Of a stretch of 64,000 bases of DNA, positions 60,275-64,000 are shown in pieces. The notes beneath the pieces are model-generated. The model did not search any database, had not been told where the DNA came from, and saw only the letters and a program-made list of their open reading frames with translations. The translations under genes were made by a program, and so were the position numbers. The stretch comes from Vicia villosa. Lineage: Eukaryota > Streptophyta > Magnoliopsida > Fabales > Fabaceae. The stretch covers positions 186,001 to 250,000 of the forward strand of contig NW_026706166.1 of NCBI RefSeq assembly GCF_029867415.1, given 5' to 3'. Each line of letters opens with the position of its first letter. Position 1 is the first letter of the stretch.

Positions 60275-63200
60275 AGTTTGCCGTGTTTCTTATTTTCTTA
60301 AACGTACCGTCTATTCGTCGTACTGTTCAATAGTATGTAATATTTATACTGTCAGTATTAAATGTTGTACTAGTTGTCATAATATTGCTTAATTACTAAG
60401 ATAATATTTTGTGTATTTTCTGCCAGTCAAATATTTCTATTTCTGTGCATTAAATAATTTTCAGGTTATTATCGGTAATTTTGCCCGCATACCGTAAATA
60501 TCAGTTATTTATTATGTTTCTGTTTTCTAACAAGTCATGTAAATAAATTTTCATGCTTCACACCAAACAAAAACAAAAATAACAACAAAAAAAAGAAAAT
60601 TAACTTTGACGGTTGATTTTTCACTTTAACTGCTGCTTCAGTACACGAACAGTCGGTTGACAGACAAACTGCAGACAGTACAATTCACAGTGATTTGTAC
60701 AATCAATCAAATCAATCATTCACAATTCAAATTTCCAAGATTTTTGTGTTAGAAGTCTTCTGAATATCACATGATTAGCAGAAACTCAACACTGCACAAA
60801 AATCAGGTACGCTTAACTGCCTCCTATACAGACAGTCCCTAATCAGGGTTTTTCTTGTTTTAACAGGAGCAACAAGTTTTGAGAGCTCAAATGGATTTCA
60901 TATACATCCATACATCTCAAAGTACCATCATACAAATTTTCAAACTTCAATTCACTCAGACGCACCGTCAGCAGCTCAAACAGTCAACAGACGACCCGTT
61001 TGACCAAAAAAGTCAACTGACAGTCAAAAATGAAATTTTTTGTCAAAGTCCATATTTTGTCAAAGGATTCAACATTTGATCATTGGATGATCACAATTCA
61101 TCAAGGAAAGATCAAAAATCAACAAAACCCTAAGATTCAAAATTAGGGTTTTTGCCTGAAAAGTCAACTCAACTTTGACTGATCATAACTCTCTCATCCT
61201 TCATCCAAAAAATGTCAACCAAAGCTCATTTTGAAGGAAATTCAATTATCTTTCAAATGCAATTGATCCCATGGTCATTGCATTCACCATTTGGAAAATA
61301 TGGCCAAAGACATTACAGGTCATTTTCAAAGTCAACAAAAAGACACTTTTTTCAAATGGACACACAAGGAGAACCAAAAATCATTTTGATATGAGACCAA
61401 AGACATTGGTTAGAGGACTCTTTGAGGTTTCCAAAAAGTGCAAGATCTCCTTCATATGACAAAAATTGAAGGATTTACACCTTGTTGAAGTTGGCTAAAT
61501 TTTGGGAAAATGCATGAAATCAACATTGCTCAAAAATGTTTTTTTTCCAAAAGATGCCAAGTTTTTATGGTCCAAACATCTTTGCCATGTTACTATGGGC
61601 CTCCCACGACCAAGACAAAGCCCACATCTTTATTGGCCATTTTTTGCATAATTTTATCTTACTTTAAGATTAAAATTAAAAGGAAAATGCATGGATAATG
61701 GTTGCTTGGCCTCCAAGTATGACTCACTTCAAGGAATCTTCATTTTTTCTGCAAGAATTGAAGAGCAAGACAAGAGCATTGAATGGAGTCAAGCTTGGTC
61801 AACAATTCAAAGATTTTTAATATTTTAAAAATCAAATTTTCAACAAAGACAACAAAGCTTCTTAGCTTGAGTTCCAAGCAACTTTGGGCTATAAAAGAAG
61901 CATCATACTTCAGCAAAGGAGACACACGAAATAGGGCAAGAGTATAGCAAGAAATATCACAAAAATTCTCAAAATTTGCATATACTTTGTAATTTTCAAA
62001 TTCAAATTTCCAATCAATATCAATACCAATAAACACTTCTAATCATCTCCTCAAACATTATAGAGTAAGATTGAGCTCTAAATATAGACATATGAGAGTC
62101 GTATAAAGCACTTAAAGCTCTTCATGTACATATGAGTTTTATTTTCGTTTTTGTATATGCAACTAATTTCACTGCAAACTAACCACCCTAACATCCTTAT
62201 GGGGACCTATATGTGTGATCTGGGCCTTAGCATGAGTGTTCCAACGTGAGGATCAGGCTCCACCATTAAAACGAGTCCATGAGTGTTTAAGCTTCATCTT
62301 CTTCGTATCCATAGCTAGGAGCTTCAAACCTTAAAACAAATGACATATTTGGATTCAGGACACTCTAATTAGTGGATCTGGGTCACTTGTTTCTATTGCT
62401 AACTCGTATTTTTTGCAGGTTCATAGGTTGTTAAAAAACTGGAATTTTAACGTCCAAATAGGGGAGGTTAAAAACCCCCGCTATTTGAAGCTGAAAACCT
62501 CACTTCTGGAGGTTGAAGACGACCACGCGTCCAAGCGTGGTTCGTCTGACTTTTCAGCGCGCCAAGGTGGCCCTTCCCTCAAATCTTATTCGCTGGTCAA
62601 TCCAGCGTGGGCCCCTGCAAAGACTTTGAATCCCCTTGGATTCAGTGTACACCATCATACCATGCACCTACAAATCTGTGCCCTTGGATCAATCTCAAAG
62701 CCAATCCAACGCCTCACACATGCAAGCTCACCATGCTCCTTCATTAATTGCCACACCAGATCAGTATCCTTATATTTTTAATTTTATTTTCTATTTTTAT
62801 TTTAGTTTCTTTGATAAATTAATTAAAAATAGTTAAAAACTTCCAAAAATTCCACAAAAAATATTTTAAACTTCTAAAATAATATATTATTTTATGAAAC
62901 AAAAATATTTTATTTTTCTTCAAAATTTCAATATTTTTCATAATTAATTAGTATGTATTTGTATATTTGCTTATTAATTATTTTAATTAGTCAAAAAATC
63001 ATAAAAAAAAATTGTTCTTTGTGTTAAATATTGTTTATATATCATAAATTAATTTTGTACATATTTAGGATAATTTTCTCTTTAAGTTTTAATTATTTGT
63101 GTAATTATTTGCATAATTATGTTTTGATTAACTTAAAATATCCAAAAACAAATTTCAAAAATTCCAAAAAAATTAGTTTTGTTCTAAAATCAATTAACAA

Positions 63201-64000
63201 ACATTTTGTACATATTTTTAAACTTATTTGCTAGGTTTAATCATATTTCCATCTTTTCTTTATTTTAAATTAATTAATAATGCATTAATTATATTTAAAA
63301 TAAATCACAAAAATACAAAAATATGCCTTTTATTTCTTGCAATTTAAAATTCCTAGATAAATGTATAGGATGTCAAATTCATGTAAATAGGCTAGTTTAC
63401 ATTTCCCGCACAATCGATGTAATAGCGTAGATTTACTTTCTGCACTTTACATTTCCGCATTTTAATTTCCAGCACCCATATAAACTGCGTGTATGTCAAA
63501 GATAAAACTGAACCGTCAGATCACTAACTTCAAAGATAAATATCTGAATTCAATCACAATCACATTTGCACCTCCTAGGGTAACCCCTTTTCACTCTTTT
63601 CAAAATCAAAGTTACATTTCTACTGTTTCGAGTACAAAATCGAACCTTTTGTTTATATCCGACGAATGGATAGATTTTTAAAGGGAACAAGGATAAAGAC
63701 CTCCTAACTCAGGGTAGACCTCCTAGTTTGCTTGCTCAAAATCAAAAACAAACAAAATTCTCATACACTGTTGTTTTTTTTAAAACGAATTTTCCAAAAG
63801 ACAATATTTTGTATACATCCAAACACGGATCATTACAAAATTAACGATCTTTTCAAAACATCTTTCGAAAGATAAACAAGCATTTGTATATATCCGCACA
63901 AGGATCATTACAAATTCTATTTGCAAAGGTATTTCAAAAACACAGGTAAAGCATTCCGAATCAATTGAAAAGTAAAGCAAATGAGCTAAGCAAACTAAAG

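Larger units (their letters stand above)
59487..64000 (+). mobile_element. Ogre-type LTR, 5' part, runs off the window
   Basis: Begins TGTTATACCCCAAAATTTGC, the LTR start I associate with legume Ogre elements. From 60840 it is collinear with 39338-43059. By comparison about 350-550 bases of LTR remain beyond 64000, giving a length near 5 kb, as expected for Ogre. Whether coding sequence follows cannot be seen. Repeated AAGTCAAC / TTTGACTG phrases lie at 60970-61190. Confidence 0.75.

Overview
This is plant nuclear DNA, most likely from a legume of the Fabeae/IRLC group (pea, vetch, lentil or grass-pea type). The reasons are an intact ten-exon inositol-3-phosphate synthase gene with a legume-like protein, two long Ogre-type LTR sequences, SIRE-type Ty1/copia debris with an envelope-like reading frame, and AT-rich intergenic DNA full of small inverted-repeat transposons. 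No bacterial, organellar, tRNA, rRNA or CRISPR feature was seen. The species call is an inference.

Layout: 1-1175 is a reading-frame-intact piece of a copia integrase (minus strand), abutting the right end of a transposon that encodes a plant mobile domain (PMD). 4475-7502 (minus) is the only convincing host gene, MIPS, with 10 exons and 510 residues, apparently functional. Its upstream flank (7745-10991) is a stack of Helitron 5' ends closed by one Helitron 3' end. 11000-13790 holds LTR-like debris.

13802-29000 is a well-resolved Russian doll. A pair of AT-rich MITEs stands in tandem (13802-14367 and 14375-29000). A PMD transposon (14729-28804, 9-bp target duplication TAGTAACAA) sits inside the second. 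A 10.9-kb Ty3/gypsy Tat-type retrotransposon (15569-26499, minus strand, 5-bp duplication GCTGC) sits inside exon 3 of the PMD gene. The retrotransposon has 1010-bp LTRs that look identical, yet carries a stop in gag, a deletion plus frame change in RT, a stop near the end of pol and a stop in its antisense ORF. It therefore looks recently mobilised in trans.

29000-46500 holds a hAT-like non-autonomous element with an 8-bp duplication, MITEs, a SINE head, a decayed SIRE-type copia element (interrupted by another LTR-like insertion and by an AAG expansion inside RT), and an envelope-like reading frame split by a 3.7-kb Ogre LTR fragment. 46500-59486 is non-coding DNA with foldback elements, microsatellites and a second, shorter PMD transposon (50142-53280). 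59487-64000 is the beginning of another Ogre LTR. It contains a TATA box followed by a 55-codon reading frame for a two-pass membrane peptide, which I regard as the least explained coding signal here.

Except for MIPS, the coding sequences are transposon genes, mostly broken. The genes do not form a shared pathway. Their relations are those of insertion and nesting.
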